From: Sphaerolaimus hirsutus
Lineage: Eukaryota; Nematoda; Chromadorea; Monhysterida; Sphaerolaimidae
Direction: 5' to 3'
DNA: 64,000 nt
NCBI GenBank assembly: GCA_964036195.1
Contig: OZ038460.1
Span: 4,467,504-4,531,503 of the forward strand
Made by a program: the position numbers and the translations under genes. The notes beneath the pieces are model-generated. The model had not been told where the DNA came from. It ran no database searches and was given only the letters and a program-made list of their open reading frames with translations. Below are positions 31,502 to 43,500 of the stretch, in pieces. Each line of letters starts with the position of its first letter. Position 1 is the stretch's first letter.

Positions 31502-34500
31502 TCACTTCTTACTAGGATCAAAGTGTTTCTTCAAAGGGGCCCAACAAGTGTAATAATCATGGTCCAACTTTCCGTTCTCCAGCGCCCACTTGGTGCACGC
31601 CATCGACAAGGACGACTCGAACATGAAAGCCTGTAACAAACAGAACCTTTAAATAAATCGTTGTGAAGACTATAACCTCCGCTGACCATTTTTTGCCATA
31701 TTTTTTTGGTGTTTTGGCACTCTTCCAACATAATTTCCACCCGCCATTGTATTGGAGACTGCCGTTTTATGAGAGGCTGTCGTTCTTTTTGCGTGGGGGT
31801 AAAAAATTTTTTTAAAGAGCCAAATCCATGTTTTCGTGAGCCAAAAGCTGCCGTTCCATTAGAAAAAATACGGTCAAGATGTAAATCATTCAACCAAAAA
31901 GTTACCACACGCCCAAACCTCAAAACCCCAACCCCACCTGAGTTCCCTCAGCCACCCTCACAGGCTTCAATTCCTCAGTCGAAGCCTTCTCAAAACACTG
32001 CGCATCCGGTCCGTGGGGGGTCATCATCGAGTGCAGGGTGGCTCCGCCAGGAGCGAACCCCTCTTCTTTGGCTTCGTATTGGCCTAGGATTAGACCCATG
32101 AACTCTGACATGCAGTTTCTGGGGGGGGGGGTGGTTGGGGGGTTGGGATGTAAGTAGTGTTTAAATGGGATCACGATCCCGAATCCCGATAATTTTTGGT
32201 ATTTTGCGGTCAAGGCCTCATTGCCGACCCGATCCAAAAAATTTGAAATGCCAACCCCAATCCTGATAGCGGAAATTTTCAAATCCCATCCCGATCCAAA
32301 AATATTTTTATCCCAGAAAAATTTGCCACATTCGACAAATGACTTTGCACTGAAACTACCACAAAAAACAACAACATTAAAAAACCCCACACACCTATGA
32401 TAATAAGGGGGGCGGAACGTATTCTGCGCAACCCCCCATCTAGGGGGGAAAATGGCCAAATCACAAATAGCCACCCCCGGTTTCGCAGAGGGACATGTAA
32501 GCACAGTGAAAATCGACGGGTCGCAGTGGTCAAACGACACGCTGTTGATAACATTGAACTTGCTAAGGTCGTATCGATATGGCGCGTAATTTCCGTGCCA
32601 CGCTACCACGTCGAAACAGCTGTGGTCCTGAAATTTGGGGTTTGAAGAATGGTTTGAATAAAGGTTTTTTGAAGACCAAACTGTAATGGCGGCACACACA
32701 CTAGTTGACAGTTGACACATGTGTGTCAACTGGCTTCTGTCAACTCACATTTCGGCTTCATGTGTCGCATGGCGATCTACCAATGTTCTTGCCTTAATAT
32801 TTCTACTTTAACTTCAACGTTTGTGAATTTGAAGGTCGCTTTGCGACACCTGAAGCTTAAAACTTGAGTTGACACGACCAGTTGACATACATGTGTCAAC
32901 TAGTGTGCGGGCTGCCAATGATTCGATATATTTGGCGGCTTAAGTTATGCATGTCGATTTTCGAAATGAAAATGCTCAATATCAGATTTGTCAATATTGT
33001 TTGTATTTGATGCGATAAAAACGAAAAACAATAGAAAACACGCACCTGTTTGGATTCGAACAGAGCACCCTGAAACTTGCTTATCACCGTAAAATTCTCA
33101 ACATCCCGATCTTCATACCACGCTACCGGAGTTTCAAAATCCCGAGGGTTCGCCAGCCCATTGGCACCTGCAAAAAAGTAGCCGCACGAATAACCACAAA
33201 TTTGTATACATAGCTGCCATTGCTGTATTTTATTTTGAAAAAAACGAGTCCTTTATAGAAACTGACAACAATATCGTATTTCTTCGAAATATCCCCAGGG
33301 GGTTACTTTTTCAGAGTACAAATATTGAAGGGGGGTTAATCTGGGGAGGGCGTACTTCGCGCAGGCGGGGGTATCTCGACCAAATACGGTAAACGAAAAA
33401 CACACACCAATAGGGCCCAAATTAGGTAGCACAAAGTGAGCATCAAACACTTCCACAATATAGCCCCTGGCCGCTTCAGTATCATGTAAATTGACTGCAA
33501 AGCGGATCCCCTGCTGCAGCACGGCGATCTGGTTCGGCTCCACCAACATCCTGCCCATTTCCGTGATCAACTCCAGCGTGCCCAATTGCGGCACTGCGAG
33601 GATAGTTTGAAAGATTGGAAAGCAGAAAAGATAATTTGAAAACAGCAGACTCATGCCATGAAACCCACGAAACAGCAGACCCACGAAACCTCAAAATTCC
33701 TCACACCCCCCAAAAAACATACCACAACAACCCCCCCCCCAAACACACCAATTAAAAAGTCTCCATCCGAGTTGTAAAACGCCTTATCACCCATCGACTT
33801 ATCGAACGCGTAAATGTGCACGGCGATGCCGTTGCGAGCCTTGGGGTCGCCCGCGCCGCACAACGTCCGCAGGCCGGAGATAAAATCCACTTTTCCTTTG
33901 TCGTTTGAGGAGGGAAGGGGGAAGGGCTTCCAGCGGAGCTGAGGGGGTTGGGGTGAGGTTTGGGGTTTTTTTAAGTTTGAAAATTGAAATTGAGTTGTTT
34001 ATGTTGTGCTTATATTTGCACGACAGGGTTCGATTGTTATGAGCATCAGTTATTGGCAGTTTTTTCTTGCATATATACCACTTTATTCAGGAATTGTGTA
34101 GCCTTTCACACTTAATTTTTGTCGGCACACGAAACCGTGTAAACGCCGCTTAACAGTGGAAACAGAAAAAATCCACAATTAAAGCGCCTACTCAAACATA
34201 TCTACATTTGTAAGCTTAAAGCCCGGCAGTATCCTATACAGCCTCAAAATAAGACCCACCTGATTAGGCTCTGGCGGCGCGGCAGAAAAATCATTATGAA
34301 ACAATCCATTCCCGTCAAACCTCACAAAAGGCCTGTGCTTTACAGAAGGCCTAATCCTATAGAACCAAGTTCTTTGATTTGTGCCGCGGGCGCAAGTAAA
34401 AGCGGTGCCGCTCAGCTGTTCAGCATACAAGCCGTATGGGCAGCGCTGCGGAGAGTTCTGGCCAATTGGCAACGCGCCAGGTAGACTTTCTGTGGCGAAC

Positions 34501-34910
34501 TCGTTGCCGAAGCCGGTCATGTACTGCGCGTTGGACTGGGGTTGGTATAATTGGATTGCATGCATGCAGTGCAACGAGTGGTCTACGGGGGTTCGAATCG
34601 AAAACAAAGTGCCCCGAACCGTAACACCAAACTTACAGCCGTACGCAGGCCATCAGACGACCAAAGCTGTCAAGGCTGATTCAAACACTTCAATTCAATT
34701 TTTCAAACACATCGAGCCGACCGATGAAAAGTACGGAAACTACACGTTAGAGATCAAAAACCTAGATCAGGTAAACGTTCAACAGTTTGAAACCTTTACC
34801 GTCGACCAGTGCCATCACCAAGAATTGAAAAATGCCCGCAAGTAAAACAAGTTTTAAAAACCCCCAAAAAATCTCACCTTCAAAGGCTTATCATCACCGC
34901 ACTCGTCCAT
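31502..34910 (-). CDS. HGD: Homogentisate 1,2-dioxygenase (8 exons)
   Basis: Opens the aromatic ring of homogentisate to maleylacetoacetate in tyrosine and phenylalanine breakdown; a cytosolic non-haem iron enzyme. Exons 34878-34910, 34260-34535, 33749-33938, 33408-33593, 33046-33167, 32395-32627, 31938-32118 and 31502-31630 sum to 1350 nt: 449 residues plus stop, against 445 in human. Conserved stretches include [35 protein letters not shown] and FPPRWGVA. The iron ligands His and Glu are present in [12 protein letters not shown] and the third ligand in MTPHGPDA; the proposed catalytic His is in WHGNY. The ATG in the short first exon is the only good start that keeps phase. No other tyrosine-catabolism gene lies in the window. 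Confidence 0.96.
32689..32916. mobile_element. TAGTTGACACA-family hairpin element
   Basis: In HGD intron 5. Ends CACACACTAGTTGACA and TGTCAACTAGTGTGCGG are inverted repeats between AATG duplications at 32685-32688 and 32917-32920. The arms contain ATTTCGGCTTCATGTGTCGC and its complement. Confidence 0.75.
34629..34845 (+). pseudogene. Orphan exon-like fragment, possible immunoglobulin-type domain end
   Basis: Inside HGD intron 1 but on the opposite strand. Following a good acceptor (ACTTACAG at 34636) an open frame runs to a TAA at 34843-34845. It contains [12 protein letters not shown], which has the Y-G-Y-T/N pattern of an Ig-domain F-G region, then FETFTVDQC and a basic end. The codon style looks like real protein, but no partner exon or start is visible nearby. 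It may be a stray exon copy or the last exon of an unseen gene; the Ig assignment is tentative. Confidence 0.35.
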
Positions 34911-35410
34911 CCCGATTGAAATTCGCCAATAATTAAAAAACCGCGAATGAACGAAATCTTCCCGCTGAAGTGGGCAATGAAAATGAAAAATTAGCAATGG
35001 AAAATAAAAAAGCAGTCAAATACGTCGGCGAGTGGCCGAATGGGATAGAACAGAAACCAGCGTAAAAACTCGGCGCAAACGCGTCAAGTCTTATTCCCGT
35101 GTTTTCAATTGAACACGAACACTCTGCGACTTGCGCTAAATAAATAGGTGCCCACCTTGTTTACATTTTAACGCGGTTTAATTTGTTATCGACCAACACA
35201 GAAACTGTTAAAAACAGCCAATGCGCACGTATTTAGCGCGAAAGCGAAGCGACAGGCGAGCGGCCGTTACGCTTGAGCTGAAAAAAGGCAGTCTGCAAGT
35301 GAGCCATGTAGTGATGGAATGGTGCCTTTTGAGGGACCATGGCGGGCACGCCATGGCGTTACTGGTGCCATTTTAGGTTGTTGCGGTACTAAAGATAAGT
35401 AAAAGCGACC

Positions 35411-36545
35411 CACACACTAGTTGACACATGTGTCAACTGATGTGTCAACTCAGATTTCGGCTACACGTGTCGCAGACTGATCTTCCAATGCACTTGTCGT
35501 AATGGCCCTACACACACTAGTTTTCACCGTGACCGATGTGAAAACTGAAATGGCGACATGGCGACATCCAGCCTACTCTTTTTGTGTGCTAGATGTGTTT
35601 TAGTTTTCAAATTTTTAAGTTTTAAGTTTCATTAATTTAAATTCCAATTAAAATTAAATAAAATTAAAATCAACCGTGTTCATTAATTTGCATTTGAAAA
35701 AATTTCAGTCTTCACACGAAGTCAAGGTGAAACTAGTGTGTGTAGGCACATTGTGCCTACACACACTAGTTTTCACCGTGACTTCGTGTGAAAACTGAAC
35801 TTATTTAAAGTACAAATTAATGAACACGGTTGAATAATTTAATGAAATTTAAATTTGAATTTTAATTAATGAAAGTTAAACTTTGAAAATTTGAAGACCA
35901 AAACGGCCAGGCTCATTACGCACAGAAACCCGTTACGCACACGCGCCCGTTACGCACAGAATCAAAACCCGCCACGCACAGACGCCCGTTACGCACACAA
36001 CTGGGCCCTGTCGGACAAGTCGGCCATCTGAGTTCAGGATTTTCATGTGTGTTGAAGTAGTTGACACCTGAAATTTCATCAACTGTTACAGCTGTTCTCT
36101 ACATATTTTACATTCGCAATCGCGAAAGTCGAATATGTAGAAAACAGATGTAACGGTTGGCAAAATTTCGGGTGTCAACTACTGCTATACATAGGGAATA
36201 GAATAGAAGAGAATGTGAAAAATCACATAAACTTTGTAGGCACAGAAACTCGGCACGCACATGGCATCAGCTATGTGCGGGCCGAGCTTCTGTGCGCAGC
36301 GAGTTAACTTCTGTGCGTAACGGGCTTCTGTGCGTGCCGAGTTTCTGTGCGTACAGCTACAGGCTCGACCAAAACACGTATAGCATACAATAAGAGTAGG
36401 CTGAATGTGGCCATGTCGCCATTTCAGTTTTCACATCAGTCACGGTGAAAACTAGTGTGTGTGGGGCCAATTTATCATTTTCAACACGTGCATGTGCCGA
36501 AATCTGAGTTGACACAGACCAGTTGACACACGTGTGCCAACTTGT
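35411..36545. repeat. Nested hairpin elements
   Basis: Three layers. The outer TAGTTGACACA-type hairpin is split into 35411-35504 and about 36470-36545 (matching arms with CAGATTTCGGCT and its complement). Inside are CACACACTAGTTTTCACCG elements: 35505-35742, and one starting at 35755 that closes near 36468. Within the second, 35912-36355 is a further inverted repeat of TTACGCACAGAAACCCG units. No coding capacity. Confidence 0.7.
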
Positions 36546-36909
36546 CTGCGTCAACTGAGATCCTCTGACGCTATTTTCCGGCGCTATTCCACCACCAGAG
36601 CCGTGCACACGCGAAGGCATGACCTAAACTCCAACCAGAGTGGTTCAATTTTATTTTTTCCCGTTCACAGTCAGTATGATAACTTTTTTCCTATCGTCGC
36701 GTTAACGGCGGACTCAAAAAGTTACCTCAATTAACTCAATCAACTCAGTTATCTCAGCTGGGCAATTAAAACCCCGCTTCAAACAGATCAACTTAACAAT
36801 CTAAACGGTGTAGTAAATACTCACATAAAATCAACAATAATAGACGCGGTAAAACCGGCACACGAACGCACCAAGTCAATGCGCTCCCCAAAAGCGGCCC
36901 TCTCAGATC

Positions 36910-37368
36910 CATAGTTGTTAAAACGTATTTACGTTTACTCAGTAAATACGGATACTCGAGTACTGCGTAAATACGTTTACGTTTTCTCCAGAAAAAATAC
37001 TGGTACTCAATTACTCGCGCGAGTACAGAAAACGTATTTAGAACGAGCTTTTTTATAGGCTTTATCAAGGCATAAAAGAAAAGGAAGGAGAGAAAAGCTA
37101 AAAAAAATAGAGACAAAATAGCATCAAAATACGCAAAAACACTAACTAGTGAATTTGATGGTAAAACGTTCGAAAATACGTGATTTTAAACAAAAAATGG
37201 GACAGAGTTCGTTGGGAGTTCGTTTTCCAGGGACAGAAGTAATTTTCTCACGTTTACTCATTAGTAAAAGTAAAAAATAAATACTTTACGTTTTCTGTAC
37301 TCACCTGTGAGTAAAAAATAAATACTTTACGTGTACTTTCGAAAAAGTTCAGTAGTTTAACAACTCTG
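36910..37368. mobile_element. CAGAGTTGTTA-family hAT-type element
   Basis: About 459 bp. Left end CATAGTTGTTAAAACG, right end TTTAACAACTCTG, flanked by TCAGATC(C) on both sides (36903-36910 and 37370-37377). Interior built of GTAAATACG and AGTAAACGT-like units, like the copy at 2035-2641. A shorter relative is at 57028-57226. Confidence 0.8.
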
Positions 37369-37532
37369 GTCAGATCCAAACAGAAAATGTTCAGCACAAA
37401 TTCAATAAATACTAACAAAATTGGGACGCGGCACATCCGTTTTATCTAAAATATAGAACCGGGTACGCGCAAAGAGAAGCCTCAATTGTATCTAGAAATA
37501 TCACATTCACATGCATTCGCACACGAAAAGTT

Positions 37533-40500
37533 CTACCACGCGCTTTGCTGCTGCCGCCTGCGGTCCTGCCAGCCGCCGCCGCCGCCGCCGCCGCCGCCCC
37601 CGTCGCGTCTGGAAAATATAAGATTTGATTTGATTGTTTTTGTCGATTAAAAAGGTAAAATGAGGATTAGTCTGAATTTTTTTATATTTGACATGTTCAT
37701 TTACTTGCCACGATCAAGAATTATCGTGAAAGTGTTTTCTAAATTTTCGGTACAGAACATAGTCATCTGAAAACTCACGTGCCTATAACTTTGTTTATTT
37801 TTTGTACTTTGTAAAAAATAAACTTCTCATTGAACAAGGCTTCTACACTGATGAATCGGCCGCTCATCACGTTCAAACTTACAGTAACAGCAATCACAAA
37901 TAGGGTTCAAACGGGATTGACTTTTCGGGATCGGGATCGGGATCGGGATTCACTTTTTGAGATTTCGGGATCGGGATCGGGATCGGGATTGGGGTTTCGG
38001 GATCGGGATCGGGATCGGGATTGGTTTTTTGAGATTTCGGGATCGGGATCGGGATCGGGATTGGCCGGGATTGGGGTCACGGGATCGGGATCGGGATTGG
38101 GATAGGCATTTTTCCGGGATCGGGATTGGGTTCTAGGGATAGAGATTTCGGCCATTTTTCTGGCATTCACAGTTGTTCATAAAGGTCTCAAAACACTGTT
38201 GGATGCCAGAAAAGTGGCATAAAATTGACGCTGGGGGTTTGCATCCACTTTTTTGCATGCAAAAACGTCATTATTTCACTTTTTATAATTTCCACTAATT
38301 TTTCCGGGATCGGGATCCCGGACTTGGGAGTTTCTCGGGATCGGGATCGGGATTTGAAAATTTTCGGGATCGGGATCGGGATCGGGATTGGTATTTTTGA
38401 GATTTCGGGATCGGGATCGGGATCGGGATTGGGGTTTCGGGATCGGGATCGGGACTGATAAATCCCGGAATTTCACGGGATCCGGGATCGGGATCGGGAT
38501 CCCGTTTGAACCCTAATCACAAAGACAAAAAAATCGCTCAAAAAACCCTTACCTGCCCCTGTACCCCCCACCACCACCGCGCCGGTCGCCCTGCCTGTCA
38601 TCCCTTCCGCCTCTGCCGCCGCCGCGCCACCCCCCGCGATTACCTCCGCCGCCGCCCTGCCACCCCCCGCGGTTACCCCCGCCGCCGCCGCCCCCGCCGC
38701 CGTAGCCGCCGCCCGCTGCGATGGGGGTTGGGGGGTTGAGATGAGGGTGCACTTCTCCGCACATATGTTAGGGTGCCTGTTTTTACCTACGTATTTCGGC
38801 TATTTTTCCCCGATTTGTGCGATTTTTTTCGACTATCTGCCATCTGTACTATCAAAAAGCATATATATTGAGCCTACGCAAGCCCCCCCCCACACCCCCA
38901 AAAAATCCTGCTATCTATCCCTTCGGAGAAGCAATAAGCTATCTATCCAACCCCCGCCAAAGCCTGAAGAACCTTGAATTGAAGGTTTTCGAATGGATGT
39001 TCAATTATTGAAAGCGGACGGTGCGATGAGATAAAATGGAGGGGGTCTCCGCATGGGGTCTACAATGTAGAGGGGGACCCCTACGAACGATATTTTCCCA
39101 CCTTTCGATTCACAATATTCAAAAGCACCCATCCATAGCTGCGAGTTTCTTTCCGACCAACAAACATTCACAGTTCCCCCATTTAACCCCCCCCCCCCCA
39201 AACCCCAAAGAACTCACAAGGCTTGGGCTCCAAAATCTGCTCATTGCTATCAATAAAGTGACTCAATCTTTCAGTGAGCGACAACGCTTGTTGTTGCAAC
39301 TTTGTCGGCGCGGCGCGGTGCATAACAACACATCCACTGGGTTCGTCCACGCTGGCTGCCAACTCATCGCTGATAATCATCTTGCTCACGATGGCGTGCA
39401 CGTCGGTTCTGGGGATGGGTTGTGAATGGTACCGGTGCGGTAGATGATTTCATTTTGCGGTAAACGGTACCGGTGAGCTAAGTTGAGAAAATTTCGGTAA
39501 ACGGTAGGATGCATTTTGATATTTGCAGCATAGCGTACGATAAATTTTGAAAATTTATGTAACAGCTACTTAATCCCGGTAAACGATAAAAGATTCGGAC
39601 ACACATCACGTGTTGAGTAAACCGCCGAGTGCTCTTGAGCCATTCTGCTGGATTTTGAAAAGCGGTTTTTATTTAATCGGTTCAGTTTCTGTGCCAGGCG
39701 GTTTTGTCACACGCACATTAGTGGTAGGGAAAAATTCCAATTCCACGAACTGTACAGCAAATAACCCCCCAACCCACCTGGACACTTTGAACATGTCGGC
39801 GAGCTTGTCCAAGCCCACCGTGCTGTACACGGTGGCGTAGGACAACAGGAAGGTGCGCAGAGTTTCCTCTTGGATGTGACGTATTACCATGTTGCGCACT
39901 TCGTCGGCGCGGTTGAACAGATTCCATACCTGGATGGGGGGTGCCATGATCGAGGGATCTGAATGTTGACTAGGGTTGGCCGATGTTTTTTTATAAACGT
40001 TTTTTATTAAAAAAAACGTTGTTTTTTTTTTAAAAAACATGACGTCCGAAATGTTTTTTTTTAAACATTGACCGAAATTTTTAGTACTAAGCACTAGGTA
40101 TTTTGCAAAATTTTTGCGCGCAAGCGCGCAATTTCACACACAAATCGACATTGGTGGTTGTTTTCATTGGTTTTGTGGCATTTTTAGTATCAAAGTATCC
40201 ATTTATATATGCTACCATGGGTTAATAAGCCGTCATATGTTGCTGTAGTATATAATATTGAGGTAATGTGCTTCCATGTACCTCCAGTGTGTAAATTCAC
40301 TCCCAAAGTAACAACCTCGTTAAATAACCTTGTTTGATCACTATTCCGTGCCAAACTTTACCTGAAGTCACGAACATTCGACTATAAGGCAATATACGAA
40401 CGATATGTCGACAAAAATGGATATTTTTGACACAAATCACCACTTATAATGCTATCCCATGGCTCCACAGACATACTATGGTCATATATAACATCACAGA

Positions 40501-43500
40501 GTATTGCCACTGTCTGATATACCTATATAAATATGTTGACACAAGGTTATATCTGGGAGCTTTTAAAAAAAACGTTTTTTATTTTAAAAAAACGTTGTTT
40601 TTAAAAAAAAACGTTTTTTTATAAAAAAACATCGAGTGAAAAAAACGTTTTTTTTCAACCGTAATGTTGACCAATTTATTCGGCTACACATAGTAGATGA
40701 CAAGGACAGCAAATGTCAACAGGTTCCGATCCCAATTCAAAGCAACGGTCTCGAATGGGGGGGGGGGTTGGGCCCCCCCCCCAAACCGTCCACCTATCTA
40801 TCTATCTATCCCGGAGGCCGCTCAGCTATCTATCTATCCCGGAGGCCGCCCAGCTATCTATCTATCTATCCCGGAGGCAAAATTTTGGGCTACTACCCCC
40901 TAACCCCCCCCCCTAATCTCCCAGCTATCTACCTATCCGGAGCGATTTTTGAGAAACTATACCCCAATCTTCGCTCAAAATCGTTATTTTTCATACCGTT
41001 TTATAGATTTTCATATCCAAAATCATAGTTCTGGTTCCGATTGGCCTATTTTCAGCTATTTTTAGTACTAAATGCTCTTGAATACCATTTTTGAGCCATT
41101 TTACGCCTACTTTTGGCGATTTTTCTCCCTTTTCTTCGTTCTATCCCCGAAAAAGCCTATATATCGAACCACCACAACCCCCCCCAGAAAAATTTTCAGC
41201 TATCTATACAACCGGAGGAGCGATTTGCTATCTATCCAACTACTCAGAGGGGGAAATTCAAGATACCCCTGATCGTTTATACCATCTACATCCTTATATA
41301 AGGCTGTGAAAACTTTTAAATGGTGGTTATTGTTTGCATTTTTCACGTTTTTCTCTCAAAATTTTCACTCCGAAAAAATAAACCCCCTGGGGGTAATTCG
41401 AGGAAATACGGTATATGTAAACAATAATGTGTACTAAATTAACAATTTTTAGTTAACATTCCATACTCAGTGCATTTTGTCAATCTGGGGGCAGTACCGA
41501 GCCCGGCACAGTGTAAAGTCAAGTGTCAAATGTCATGTAGTGTCAATCAAAACAAAACGAAAATATTTTGTTACTGTACTTTGCATGACAGTTGACACTT
41601 TACAAAATTTACATTTAACATGACATTTGAAACTTTACTTTACACTTTACAGGGCTCGGGACCGCCACCTGGAAACGACGCCACCTACACCCTCAACCAA
41701 ACAAAATGACAAACCCCGACCCACCTTGGCATTCATTTTCTCATTCACAATAAAATCTGCACATTGCTGCCAATTGCCAGCGAGCATGGCTCTCGCCGCG
41801 GCGACGACATGTTCCCGAGTATTTTCCGGCGGCCCGAGTAGCGGCTGTTTCTCCGACTGCCGCAACTGATAGTGGAACGAGCGAGACAACATGCGACGGC
41901 GACCTTCGTAGTCTCTGCGGAGGAAAATGACCGGATTTTGAGTTGATAGATAGATTCCAGTTGACTGAAGGTGGTGAATTTGATGGAATGGGTAATAGGT
42001 GGAAATGGAATTTTAGCTGACCGGCAAAATGTAGCAAGACTGGAAAAAAGAAGAAATTATACCAGCACACTGAAAGCGTGGACTGTGATTTTCCTTTATT
42101 TACGGAACTGTGAGATATCAGTTAAAAAATACAGAACACTCAGCTTTTCACAAATAAAATCAATTGCAAAAATGAACATTTTTATTCATGTTACACCCAC
42201 TGTTACCCATCAACATGTTTTTAGAAATGGGAGTATGAAACAGAACAAAACCACGTAGAGAAAAATCCCCAGAAAAACCAACACACCTAGCCGCGATAAG
42301 CGGAATCTCCAAGAGCATGGAGCAAATCAAGTAGACGCACTCCATGAGCTCCACGTTTATGTGCATGTGATATGGAATCTGTCGCTGTTTCTCCAATTTT
42401 TCTTGCTCCGCGGTGCGGTCTTGCACGCGCATCGACATGCCCTGAGAATGGGTCGATTGAAAATCGATAGAATCGATAGTCGGTAAATTTACGAGTGAAA
42501 ATCGCTGAACCCGCAAAGAGAGAGAAACAACTGATCAATGTGCACGGAAAGTGAACCCCTTAAATAGAAATAGCTTTTCAAAATGTGAGGGCAATCCCTG
42601 CAGAATGGTCAGAATTTTTGACAGTTCACGTGATAGGTAGGGCATTCGAATTTTTACCGTTTATAGGAATTTTTGTGACTTAACTGGGAACTTCCCTAGC
42701 CATACGTAAATATTCACAAAATGCATTAGACTAAGTACAGGGCTACCAATATTCACAAATGAACGGGCGAGCGAAGACACCGTGTTGCAGGGGTCTCCTA
42801 GGGGGGGGCTGCCCCCCCCAAATTCGCCAGCTATCTATCTATCCCGAGGCAAAATTTTTGGCTACTACCCCCAAAGACCCCCCCCCCAAATCGCTCAGCT
42901 ATCTATCTAACTAGAGTGGTTTTTGAGAAATTTTACCCCAATTTTCGCTCAAAATCACTAATTTTCACCTTTTAATAGTTTTTCACCTTCAAAATCGTGC
43001 TCTCCGGCTATATGCATGGTTATAGCCTGTTTTTAGCCATTTTAAACCTACTTTTAGCCACTTTTAACCAATTACTAGCGATTTTCTCCTTTCGGCCTTC
43101 TATGCACTGAAAAAGCCTATATATTTTGCATCCGCGAGCCCCCCCCCCAGAAAAGTTTTACAGCTATCTATCCCTCCGGAGGAGCGATTTGCTATCTATC
43201 CAGCCCCCTCGAGGGCCAAAATCATGGAGACCACTGCCGTGTTGTGTCATTTTTAGTTCATCAAATTAAAAAAAATAGAAAACTGCGAGCCGCGGCAAGG
43301 TAAACAAGCGAATGACAGCAACTTTTTTTACAAAAAAGTTCAAAATCCCCGCCATTCAAAATACCTGCGCAAGCAACTCTTTAGCCCTTTGAGTATTCTG
43401 TATTTCGCTGAGCCCCGCGTGTGCGTCTTTGATCTGCCCGTGACGAAAGGCACACAGGCCAACTTGCACTATTGTCCGATTGTAAAGGATCTGTGGATTG

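Larger units (their letters stand above)
34911..37532. other. Intergenic interval between HGD and EIF3C
   Basis: 2.6 kb upstream of HGD and downstream of EIF3C. It contains a nested set of hairpin elements (35411-36545) and a CAGAGTTGTTA element (36910-37368). The 500 bp directly before the HGD start are free of recognised repeats and should hold its promoter; no specific element identified. Confidence 0.5.

Noticed and set aside
37901..38515. Spaced short repeats (GGGATC) considered as a satellite or CRISPR-like array
   Set aside because: The arrays are symmetrical inside a transposon with inverted ends and 8-bp duplications; there are no unique spacers and the genome is eukaryotic.
40427..40624. 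Open frames across AAAAACGTTT runs in the TAGGGTTGG elements
   Set aside because: Translations are Phe/Lys runs from low-complexity DNA and are not shared as proteins among the three copies.
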